A DNA stretch of 64,000 nucleotides from the NCBI GenBank assembly GCA_021732975.1, contig JAKFWC010000010.1, positions 186,001-250,000 on the forward strand, read 5' to 3'. Shown here piece by piece: positions 33,929 through 41,678 of this stretch. The notes below the pieces were generated by a model. The model saw nothing but the letters and a program-made list of their open reading frames with translations, was not told the DNA's origin and made no database searches. The translations under genes and the position numbers were made by a program. Source of the stretch: Planctomycetaceae bacterium (lineage in GTDB: Bacteria > Planctomycetota > Planctomycetia > Planctomycetales > Planctomycetaceae). The first letter of the stretch is position 1, and each line of letters opens with the position of its first letter.

Positions 33929-35881
33929 ATGTATTTTCAGGATCGGTTAGTTCCGCGGAATGGGATCAAGCCCGTCGTGCTCATCGGGGCACGCATCAGC
34001 GGTTGCGCCAGTCAGAAGGAAGCCAGTCTGGAAGACCAGATCGACCACGGCAAGGAAGTTGTCGGAGAGATGTACGAGGGGGACGTGGAGTACATCATTC
34101 TCTCCACCAAAGGCAAAGGGGAACGGTTGGATCGTCCCGAACTGGCTGAGCTGGAAATCCACCTGCGCAGCCGAACGCTTGATCTCGTGATCTATGAAGA
34201 CATCGGACGACTGATCCGCGGGGCCGATGCCGTTCGATTGTGTGGAATCGCCGTGGATCACGGGACGCGGGTTCTGGCACCGAACGACTGCATCGACACG
34301 AACGATCCTGATTGGGAAGAGGACGTCATGGATGCCTGCAAGGAACATATGGGGCACAATGCCCATACGTCCAAGCGGCTGAAGAAGAAGTTGATGAATC
34401 GGTTCCGGAAGTATGGGGCTGCCCGAGCCGACCTGACCTTCGGGTATGTCCTTCCCGAAGGCGGCAAGACCTACTTCGACGCCCAGAAAGACCCGCGGCC
34501 CGAGGTGAGCGAGATTCTCCACGAGGGGAAGGCTCTTCTGGCGAAGACGCTCAACTATTCGCAAGTCGCGCGCTTTTTCAACCTTCGCCGCGCTGAGGGC
34601 GGCACCTCGCGACGCCGGGGGGCTTGGACGGGGGAATCCATTCGCGAACTCTATCACAACCCCCTGCTCACGGGGCGGCCGCAGCGCGGCAAGCGGACGA
34701 CCATCAAGCATCACGAATCGGGACGTCGCATCTCGGTGCGAAACCCGCGGGGACCCGTTCACATCGAGTGCCCGCACCTGGAATACTTCCCACCCGAGGA
34801 AATGAAACCTCTTTGGGCGGCTCTGGAAGAAAAGAATGCCCGTCATTCTCGTACCCGTGCCGGCGGTCACGATCCTCGCTGTCGAGTTCCCCGGAAGCAG
34901 ACCCGGTTTCCCGGACAATTCGGCACCTGCTGGTACTGCGGCAGCCATTTTGTGTGGGGTGGCAACGGTCTCAAAGATCATCTGATGTGCGTGCGAAGTC
35001 GGGAAGGGAAGTGCTGGAACTCGGTGAGTTTCAATGGCGCTTTGCTGGTCCGTCGGCTGATGACGGCACTGTTCGACCGATTGACGGTCGTGGAAGGATT
35101 CGACGAACAGTTCCGAGCCCTGATCGGTGCCTGCGATCGCGCTCGTTCCGTCGAGTCGGAACTCAAAAAACTCCGACACGAAGAGGAACGTATGGCGCGG
35201 GAGCAGAAGAACATTCTGGATGGGATCGTCAAATACGGTCCCCAGGCCATGTTCGACGAGCGGATGGCCTCCCTTGGCCGAGAGGCGGCGGCTTTGAAGG
35301 CCGAACGGTATCGGCTGGAAGGTCTGGTCCACCGTCAACTGCAAATCCCCGAGTCTCCCTTGGCCCTCCGCGCTCTGATGGAGCAATCCTTTGAGCATGT
35401 GTCCGAAACGTCGCCGGAGTTCGGCCTCTTGATGAGGGAGATCGTTCCGGAGTTCCATGTCTTTCTGGTGCGCCTTTGCGATGGCGGACATCCGCTTCCG
35501 CGCATCCAGGCCCGTCTGGACCTGTCGGGAATCTGCCCGGATGCACGCCAGATTGATGGTCTGCAACCGTTGCTGTCATCGACGATCACGCTGGATGTTT
35601 TCGAGCCTCCGCAGCGAGAACGAATTCGCGAGCAGGCCGTCCAACTGATTCGTGAAGGCTGCCAACAACGGGAAGCGTGCCGGCGCATCGAAGAGCAACC
35701 CACTCAACCGGCGTTGCAGCGGGCACTTCAACTGCACCAGATGATGCAGGAGTTGGGGATCGATACGCCTTACGTCCTGCTTCGGTCACCCCCGGACGAC
35801 TACCCCAAACTCCGTCGACACAAGGCCGATCACTTCCGGTTCGAACCGATTGAGGGCTACATCCCGCCGGAGTTTTCCTGA
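33929..35881 (+). CDS. Large serine recombinase
   Basis: I start at the ATG at 33929 (MYFQDRLVPRNG), preceded by GGGAG nine bases away; 650 residues. The catalytic resolvase domain is at the N-terminus: GARISGCASQ contains the Arg and the nucleophilic Ser expected in A-R-x-S, followed by SLEDQ, LDRPELAELE and IYEDIGRLIRG. About residues 120-300 are a recombinase domain (YGAARADLTFGYV, REALYHN-like RELYHNPLLTG). A zinc ribbon follows, CWYCGSHFVWGG with two further cysteines downstream. Then comes a coiled coil (about 400-450) and a helical C-terminus of over 150 residues that is longer than usual. It is probably the integrase of an integrative element. Two small ORFs follow it. Confidence 0.9.
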   Translation: MYFQDRLVPRNGIKPVVLIGARISGCASQKEASLEDQIDHGKEVVGEMYEGDVEYIILSTKGKGERLDRPELAELEIHLRSRTLDLVIYEDIGRLIRGADAVRLCGIAVDHGTRVLAPNDCIDTNDPDWEEDVMDACKEHMGHNAHTSKRLKKKLMNRFRKYGAARADLTFGYVLPEGGKTYFDAQKDPRPEVSEILHEGKALLAKTLNYSQVARFFNLRRAEGGTSRRRGAWTGESIRELYHNPLLTGRPQRGKRTTIKHHESGRRISVRNPRGPVHIECPHLEYFPPEEMKPLWAALEEKNARHSRTRAGGHDPRCRVPRKQTRFPGQFGTCWYCGSHFVWGGNGLKDHLMCVRSREGKCWNSVSFNGALLVRRLMTALFDRLTVVEGFDEQFRALIGACDRARSVESELKKLRHEEERMAREQKNILDGIVKYGPQAMFDERMASLGREAAALKAERYRLEGLVHRQLQIPESPLALRALMEQSFEHVSETSPEFGLLMREIVPEFHVFLVRLCDGGHPLPRIQARLDLSGICPDARQIDGLQPLLSSTITLDVFEPPQRERIREQAVQLIREGCQQREACRRIEEQPTQPALQRALQLHQMMQELGIDTPYVLLRSPPDDYPKLRRHKADHFRFEPIEGYIPPEFS

Positions 35882-35909
35882 TCTGAATCACATCACCACA
35901 GCGATCCCA

Positions 35910-35940
35910 AGACCTTGAGCCCCAGCTCAAGGTCTTTTTT
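35910..35940 (+). terminator. Rho-independent terminator after the serine recombinase gene
   Basis: An 11-base perfect stem (AGACCTTGAGC, 35910-35920; GCTCAAGGTCT, 35925-35935) with a CCCA loop is followed by a run of six T (35935-35940). It starts 29 bases after the recombinase stop codon. Confidence 0.92.
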
Positions 35941-35964
35941 ACGCGCCTACCACAAAGGATTATT

Positions 35965-36180
35965 ATGCCGTCCACACCACTTCCATCGACCGATCCCATT
36001 CGGACTGGATCCGCCCTTTATCAACTGCTGGTACTGATTGCCGATCGCATGCTTGAAAGTGCTTCCACGCCGGATCAGTCTTCGGAATGTCTTGCGGCCA
36101 CGAACCGTACCAACCCGTCAGAAGACCATGATCGAGATGTCGACAACAGTGCTGTTAATCATGCCGATGCGGATTCTTGA
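35965..36180 (+). CDS. Small protein next to the serine recombinase
   Basis: A 71-residue product with AAAGGA six bases before the ATG, which supports a real start. The first half has one amphipathic helix (ALYQLLVLIADRMLES); the rest is acidic and polar, rich in Asp, Ser and Asn. I recognise no family. It lies 25 bases after the recombinase terminator, and its stop codon is directly followed by the GTG of the next frame. A role as a small partner of the recombinase (directionality or regulation) is a guess from position alone. Confidence 0.55.
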   Translation: MPSTPLPSTDPIRTGSALYQLLVLIADRMLESASTPDQSSECLAATNRTNPSEDHDRDVDNSAVNHADADS

Positions 36181-36507
36181 GTGGAGATTTCAGAGGGGTT
36201 GGCCCGTAAGCTGGTGACGGTGGCCTATCTCATGCTCAAGGACAACGAACCGTATCGCTATGCCCGGCCCGAGCTCATGGCCCAGAAGTTCATCGATCTC
36301 CGCGTCAAGTACCTGCCGAAGGAATGGCCAGTGCCATCTGCTCCCTTGCGAGGCAGCGCCAAGCAAGGACTGTCGGCGGTCTACCACTTGGCCGGGCTAC
36401 CACCAGTGCTGACACCGGAACAACTTCCGGCGGGTGAACGATACATGCTGGCTGAGCGCCAACTCACACCGTTCGTCGAGGAACTGCATGCCCCCCCACA
36501 GCGATGA
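36181..36507 (+). CDS. Probable C-terminal fragment of a transposase (IS110-like) or hypothetical protein
   Basis: The frame starts with GTG immediately after the stop of the previous ORF; 108 residues. The first 35 residues (LARKLVTVAYLMLKDNEPYR and following) resemble, from memory, the end of IS110-type (transposase_20) proteins of planctomycetes, where a conserved helix ends in NEPYR. The rest, with two proline-rich turns, is not recognised. No N-terminal transposase part is found upstream, where the small ORF and recombinase lie. It is therefore either a remnant or a short independent protein. A ribosome-binding site is not evident. The assignment to IS110 is tentative. Confidence 0.4.
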   Translation: MEISEGLARKLVTVAYLMLKDNEPYRYARPELMAQKFIDLRVKYLPKEWPVPSAPLRGSAKQGLSAVYHLAGLPPVLTPEQLPAGERYMLAERQLTPFVEELHAPPQR

Positions 36508-36525
36508 CAACTTCGCTGTCATCGC
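36501..36525. terminator. Hairpin at the end of the short frame
   Basis: Arms GCGATGACA (36501-36509) and TGTCATCGC (36517-36525) form a perfect nine-base stem with loop ACTTCGC. The left arm overlaps the last codons of the frame ending at 36507. There is no T tract after it, so termination would depend on other factors. Confidence 0.5.
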
Positions 36526-37343
36526 CTCATCGGCATGAAGCTCAATCATTGGCTGTCCTGCGGGGCAGCCACTCGAGTGATTTTTTAGCATTGCCAGAAC
36601 CATAGAGTGGTTCCGCTGTTCGTCGATAGCGACTTCCAGGGGCGCTGCCCTTGGAACCCCGGGATTTTCGAAGGCATGGCTCCGGTGTCCGAGACGGGGA
36701 TCCGGTGACACACCCACCAAACAACCGCAGCCCCCCAGAGGGTGAACTACCCAGGGGCTGCCTGCGCCTCGGCGCACCGTCGGTCCGGCTATTCCTCGTT
36801 CGGTTACGTCCCCGCAGAGCCGAACTCCGCTTCACCGGACAAAAACCAAAATACCAAATCCCAAAATCTCGTCACCGCCAGTTGACAGCTTCAGAGGTAG
36901 ATATCAAAGGGGCAAAGGCAACGAGGCGAAGACCTTGCCGTGAATAAAGGTCTCGACTTCTGTTCCATGTCTGTCCAGCATTCCAACGGTGCGATCAATC
37001 CTGGATAGACGCCAGTAGGTTTCGGCCAACCTGCTTCACTCGTTCGCGATGCGCCTGCTGTGCGTCTCTGTTCTCGGCAGGTCGATGAGCGCCATTTCAT
37101 CTTAACTAAGAGCCAAAAAAACCTCGTGTATCTCGAAGTTTTTCGCGGGAAATGAGGGTTTTGTTTTTGGCTCTAAGTTCTTCTTCCACTCCTTGTAGTT
37201 GCTCGGCAGCAAGGATGTTGGCAAGCTCGACGAGGTCGGAAATCGTCTCTTCGATGGTGACGTGGTCTTTCTTATGAGTGACGACCAAGATCACCCCGAC
37301 ATTGGCAAATGGCGTCGAAGAAGCAATTGAGGCGAACTCGGGA
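36508..37343. other. Long region without a supported gene
   Basis: About 840 bases between the recombinase module and the vWA gene. It contains a palindrome CACTCGAGTG followed by six T near 36583, a GCAGCCCC/GGGGCTGC inverted repeat near 36735-36770 and an A-rich stretch (36840-36870). Minus-strand frames at 37106-37290 (VGVILVVTHKKDHVTIEE) and 36906-37090 (SRLAETYWRLSRIDRTVGML, interrupted by a stop codon) look protein-like but have no clear start or ribosome site. They may be remnants of small genes downstream of the vWA gene. Confidence 0.45.
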
Positions 37344-39116
37344 TTAGTGTTCGTGGTTCGGGACGTAACTTGGCGAATAGCGGTAGTAAACTTCCAGCGC
37401 CAGAATGGCCCATGCCGTATCCAGCGTTCGGCCATAACTGTCAATCCAACTCCCGCGCGCACAACCCGTGGTGATCTGACGCTTAATGATCTCATCGCGA
37501 ACGGCACCGTTCCAGTTGGTCCAGACGTCCTCTCCAGCTAGAAACATGGCCAAATTGCAGTTGTAGAGCGTGTAAAAATCACCGGTACGACCAATGCCCG
37601 CGGCGGCCTTGGGCGTGAGAAACTCCGCAGACTTCACCGCAATCGTCGAATCCGGTGACTTCGCGATGAAGTGCTGCACGATCAATCCAACCGCCGTGGT
37701 CAGCGGGGTCGCTGATCCGTACTTTGGCATGTATTGCGTTTCCCCAGTATTGGGGTTCCAAGATTGCTCAAAGAAGTACTTTACTCGGCTCATGGCCTCG
37801 GGAGCGACCGGAATCTCTGCTTCGAGTGCCGATTTCAGGGCCAGCGCCTGCCAGCCTGAGACCGAGGTGTCACCGGTGCCGCGACTATCGATCGCATATT
37901 GCCAGCCACCCTGCTCATACTGATGGTCTTCGAGAAACTTGATCGCCTTCGTCGCCGCGTAAAGGTATCGCGGATTCGGTTCGCGCCGATTGGCGTAGGC
38001 GACCGCACAGGCTTCCGTCATGGCAAACGTGGCGATTCCATGCTCATACCACGTCGCCACCGGGCCGAACCACCGACCGTCTTCTCCCTGATGCTCCACC
38101 AGCCAATCGAGACCACGCTGCACCACCTGTGAATAGCGCTCGGCTTCTGGCCGTTCGTTCGATTTTCCATTGAAGTCGTAGTAACCACCGGCCTGAAAAG
38201 CGAGGATTGCCAACCCAGTCTCGGCATGCGTGGCTCCCCGCAAGAAGTTCCAGGCCGGACAGATATTACCCTCTTCGCATTTCCTATGATCCGACCAATG
38301 ACCGTCATCGGCCTGGTGACGCGCGAGCCAATTCAGCCCAGCCGCGACGGCGTCTTCGGATTCCTTCGTCCCTCCTCCCTTCTCGACAATTTCCATCCGT
38401 TTGACCGACGTCCTTGCCGAGTAAAGCCCCGCCACGGCGAATTGGACTCCAGCCTGTGAAGATAGCTTCGCGACAAGGCTCGCCGCACGAGTCCCCGTCT
38501 TTGCGGACGATGCCGTGATCTCGCTCTCTTTTCCGTCGAAGGTGATAAATCGCCCGCCGATGTCGAGCAGCGGTTGACACGCCGCCTGCGCTTCTTCACC
38601 TGCCTGAATAAAGGTCACGATGCCGCGTTGGCCCAATTGATTCGCCACATCGCGGACCTCGTCTGCGTTGGCACACGGAGTCGCCGAGATCAAATAGAAA
38701 ATGACCGGTTCGCCTTCTCGATAATTCCACTTCAAAGCCCGTTCTATCGCGCTCACCGCCGTGTCATCGAGGGGCGCGGCCTCCCCCGGTACCGCCTCGA
38801 ATTGATCGTGGAAGACTTTGAGGTCGTCCGTGAGCTCAACCGAGGGCAGGTAGCTGCGTTGTCCGCCGAAGGGAATGACCGCAAAGCGGCATTGCATCCC
38901 CTGACCGTGCAGTGATTTCGCAGTCTCCAGACAACGGTCGCGGATCGCGCCGCGCAAACTTTTCATCACCGGGCGCTGATCGACGATAAACACGATCTCG
39001 GCCCCCTTCGGGCCGACGACGCGATCGACAATCACGATGGTTATCAATGCCCCAACCAGCGCCAAACCCGCGATGGCATCCCGCTTTCGATAACTTGGTT
39101 TCGTCGTCGTATCCAT
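37344..39116 (-). CDS. Membrane-anchored vWA-like domain fused to a prenyltransferase/squalene-cyclase-type toroid
   Basis: I start at the ATG at 39116 (MDTTTKPSYRKRDAIAGL), preceded by CGGAG five bases away; 590 residues. A single membrane helix (AIAGLALVGALITIVIV, about residues 13-30) comes first. A domain like von Willebrand factor A follows (about 38-200: AEIVFIVDQRPVMKSLRGAI, GEPVIFYLISATPCANADEV). It lacks the classic DxSxS, with D-Q-R at the expected place. About 250-580 are repeated helix pairs of the alpha-alpha toroid kind: GLNWLARHQADDGHWS, GLDWLVEHQGEDGRWFG, IKFLEDHQYEQGGWQYA, DTAWAILALEVYYRYSP. Such toroids occur in squalene cyclases and protein prenyltransferases, but catalytic DxDD-type residues are not evident, so it probably binds a partner. 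Similar fusions occur in planctomycetes. Confidence 0.75.
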   Translation of the reverse strand: MDTTTKPSYRKRDAIAGLALVGALITIVIVDRVVGPKGAEIVFIVDQRPVMKSLRGAIRDRCLETAKSLHGQGMQCRFAVIPFGGQRSYLPSVELTDDLKVFHDQFEAVPGEAAPLDDTAVSAIERALKWNYREGEPVIFYLISATPCANADEVRDVANQLGQRGIVTFIQAGEEAQAACQPLLDIGGRFITFDGKESEITASSAKTGTRAASLVAKLSSQAGVQFAVAGLYSARTSVKRMEIVEKGGGTKESEDAVAAGLNWLARHQADDGHWSDHRKCEEGNICPAWNFLRGATHAETGLAILAFQAGGYYDFNGKSNERPEAERYSQVVQRGLDWLVEHQGEDGRWFGPVATWYEHGIATFAMTEACAVAYANRREPNPRYLYAATKAIKFLEDHQYEQGGWQYAIDSRGTGDTSVSGWQALALKSALEAEIPVAPEAMSRVKYFFEQSWNPNTGETQYMPKYGSATPLTTAVGLIVQHFIAKSPDSTIAVKSAEFLTPKAAAGIGRTGDFYTLYNCNLAMFLAGEDVWTNWNGAVRDEIIKRQITTGCARGSWIDSYGRTLDTAWAILALEVYYRYSPSYVPNHEH

Positions 39117-39317
39117 AGAAACTCCGTTCCACACTAACCCGAGTTGGTCGATCATCGGGAAGAAACAATTTGGTCCGGTGAGAAATGCCCAGCGGTTTCT
39201 ACCGCCGTACTTCACTTTGATCGAAACTGGCTTATTTGTTAGGGATGAAACAAAGCCCGTGGCGGACAGTGGAACAAACACCGTGTCCACACACCGACAG
39301 CGCTTACGTCTCTGGGA

Positions 39318-41618
39318 TCACGGAGACTTCGGAGGCAGGCCACGATCGTCTTTGGGGTTGATGGCTCCCCAGAATATGTCGGGACTGACCGACCGATCGA
39401 TCTGCCGGGACGTCTGGTCGAACAGCACGGTTTCGATGGGGGCAATCGACGGCAGCTTCAAGAATTCCTCGATGCGTTTTCCGGCAGCCAGCGGGACGTC
39501 CTGGGGAGCCGTCCACTGCACCATGAGTGGTGTTTCCATGATCATGACCGTCTGATCAAGCCCATCGACAATATCGCGTTTCGAGATTTTGCGATTGCCG
39601 AAGAATGCCGCGGCCGCACCGACGGGGAATTGGTACGGAGTCATGCCGTGAACGATACCTTGGACTGTGGCAGTTCGTTGGTCGCGCATGCGCGCCAGCG
39701 GATGTTCAAAGACCGCGGGCATCTTCTGACTCAAACTCAAATTGTGGGGGCTGCTCCACGGTTCATGCAGATGAAACTCTTTCGACAATTGCGCGGCTTC
39801 TGGTCCCAGGTAGGGAAGCAGCGCTACGCGCCAGCTATACAGCGGTTGGGTGCCGGATTCGTCCATGACCACGGCCGGTGGGTAATGTCCGTATTGGTCG
39901 TGATAAAGCTCCATCGCGTTGGCAAGCTGTTTCAGATTCGGCGCGCTGGTCAATTCCTGTTCCTGCCATCCCATAGCCGATTTGATCGCGCCCGGCATGT
40001 CCTGAACCAGTGACGACAGATTCTGCGTGGCGGAAAACGAGACGAAACGGTCTTTCGATTCGACATTGATACCGCGGATGAACGTCGAGAGCTTTCCGAA
40101 CATGGCAGCCTGAGGATGCCCGTCCGGCAGGGCCGCCGCTCCTTCAGGGACGAGTTGAATGACACTGAGCAATCCTCGCAAAAGATCCCCGCTCTTCTTC
40201 GCCTCGGTGTCTGACGGAAAATGCGACCGACCCTGAATATGCAGGATTTCATCGGCTTCGAGCTTCAGCGCGATGCCCGCCGAATCGACCGCGAGCAACT
40301 CCTTCAGTTGCGGAGGAACGGCCTGTCCCGATCGCAGGTTCATCAGCACGCCGCCCACGCCGGGAGTCGCCGTCAACCGTTGTCGCACATCGTCGGAGGC
40401 ACCCGGATCATCCAGCGCAGCGAACATTTGATTGACGTTGGCCGTGCGTGCCCCAGCCGCGACAAAAAAGTAATCCGGATTGATGATCCAGGTCCGCACC
40501 CATTCCAGCATTGCGGTGGACTCCGCGTTGGCCTTACCCGAAGCGGAATTGTCGCGCGCATCGAGATACGCATCCAAGGCGGCTTTCACACCAAGATCGG
40601 TCCCCATGACAAAGAGCGACTCACTGGCGGAATAGATTGCGAGGGGAGTGTCTGGTGTTCCGGGAACATGTCCGGTTCCGACGTCGTATTGCAGTCCGCG
40701 ATGTGTCCGAGTTTCCCATTGGATTGACGCCGCGGAGGCCGTCGAGGGCAGGATCTTCTTGCGATCTTCACTACCGTACGTTCGATTTGTCTTCACCACG
40801 GCGCACAGGGCGGGTTGCTCAGGGTTGGTGAGGGTGATCGTGACGCTGTCGACGAACTCCATACCGATGCCCACTCGCGATACGGTCTCTTCCGATTGTT
40901 GTCGAGCGTACTCGGGAAGACGGCTATAAAACTCCTGAATCAGTGCCGAATTCCAGATATCGGCGACTCGAATGTGGAACAAGAAATCGGCATCAGTACG
41001 CACGAAATCGAGAGGTGTCGCCAGTCGGGGCTTGGGAGACGTCACAACCGCAACGCCGTATGCCAGCGAGGCCAGAATCGCTATCGCCAAACCCGTGATG
41101 GCGAGCCGACCACGGTTGGCCATCCAAAACCGATTGGCAAAGCGCGCTGAAGCGGGCGGGAGAGCCCCTGCACTTGCCGCGGTCTTCGGTTGGAGGACAG
41201 TTGCCGTCCCAGGTGTCGGCACGGGGGAGTGTGTCGGTTGGGGTCGCGCGGGTAATGCCGGCGCGGTCGCTGCAAAACTCACCGTCTTCGTACAGGCTGG
41301 GCACGTCTCTCCGCTGAGATTTTCACCGGTCAACTCGCGCTGGCAGATACGACAACGTGGTGGTCCCGGAGTCACCGGTGCTGATCCGGTGAGAGCTTTG
41401 ACCGCTGCACCGGGCGGAAGGGGCAATTTGCTCTGCGGCACGGCTAGTTTGCCCGGTGGCGGAGGCGGCCCTTTCAGCGGCGCTTTGATCGCCGCCGACA
41501 CCGGTTGCAGCGGAATACTGTGATAGCACTTGGGACACATCACGCTCGGAACTTGCGGGTTCTCCGGGAGGGGGACTGGATTGCTGCAAAATCCGCACTT
41601 CAGTAACTTTGTACTCAT
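39318..41618 (-). CDS. Zinc-ribbon membrane protein with DUF1559-like C-terminal domain
   Basis: A 766-residue protein in three parts. The cytoplasmic N-terminus carries two zinc ribbons with CxxC pairs at residues 8/11 with 28/31 and 89/92 with 106/109, joined by Pro-rich linkers. One membrane helix (about 173-192) follows. The remaining 570 residues should lie outside: a middle domain of unknown type (about 200-560), then a segment resembling the start of a DUF1559 domain (NLKQLANAMELYHDQYGHYPP, then YSWRVALLPYLG). DUF1559 usually follows a pilin-like signal, which is absent here. It may sense something outside and signal through the ribbons; this is inference. The ATG at 41618 has a weak ribosome site (GGACGGC). 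Confidence 0.75.
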   Translation of the reverse strand: MSTKLLKCGFCSNPVPLPENPQVPSVMCPKCYHSIPLQPVSAAIKAPLKGPPPPPGKLAVPQSKLPLPPGAAVKALTGSAPVTPGPPRCRICQRELTGENLSGETCPACTKTVSFAATAPALPARPQPTHSPVPTPGTATVLQPKTAASAGALPPASARFANRFWMANRGRLAITGLAIAILASLAYGVAVVTSPKPRLATPLDFVRTDADFLFHIRVADIWNSALIQEFYSRLPEYARQQSEETVSRVGIGMEFVDSVTITLTNPEQPALCAVVKTNRTYGSEDRKKILPSTASAASIQWETRTHRGLQYDVGTGHVPGTPDTPLAIYSASESLFVMGTDLGVKAALDAYLDARDNSASGKANAESTAMLEWVRTWIINPDYFFVAAGARTANVNQMFAALDDPGASDDVRQRLTATPGVGGVLMNLRSGQAVPPQLKELLAVDSAGIALKLEADEILHIQGRSHFPSDTEAKKSGDLLRGLLSVIQLVPEGAAALPDGHPQAAMFGKLSTFIRGINVESKDRFVSFSATQNLSSLVQDMPGAIKSAMGWQEQELTSAPNLKQLANAMELYHDQYGHYPPAVVMDESGTQPLYSWRVALLPYLGPEAAQLSKEFHLHEPWSSPHNLSLSQKMPAVFEHPLARMRDQRTATVQGIVHGMTPYQFPVGAAAAFFGNRKISKRDIVDGLDQTVMIMETPLMVQWTAPQDVPLAAGKRIEEFLKLPSIAPIETVLFDQTSRQIDRSVSPDIFWGAINPKDDRGLPPKSP

Positions 41619-41678
41619 ATTGCCGTCCGTTATGAAATAGACATCCGGCGAGGTATCGTCGGAATCATATCATGGTCG

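Noticed and set aside
33947..35566. 539-codon minus-strand frame
   Set aside because: Covers the serine recombinase gene in antisense; the sense frame has the catalytic Arg/Ser and zinc ribbon, so the antisense frame is a shadow.
36542..36835. 97-codon minus-strand frame in the gap after the recombinase module
   Set aside because: Arg/Gly/Ser-rich, no domain, no start signal; looks like GC-rich non-coding DNA.
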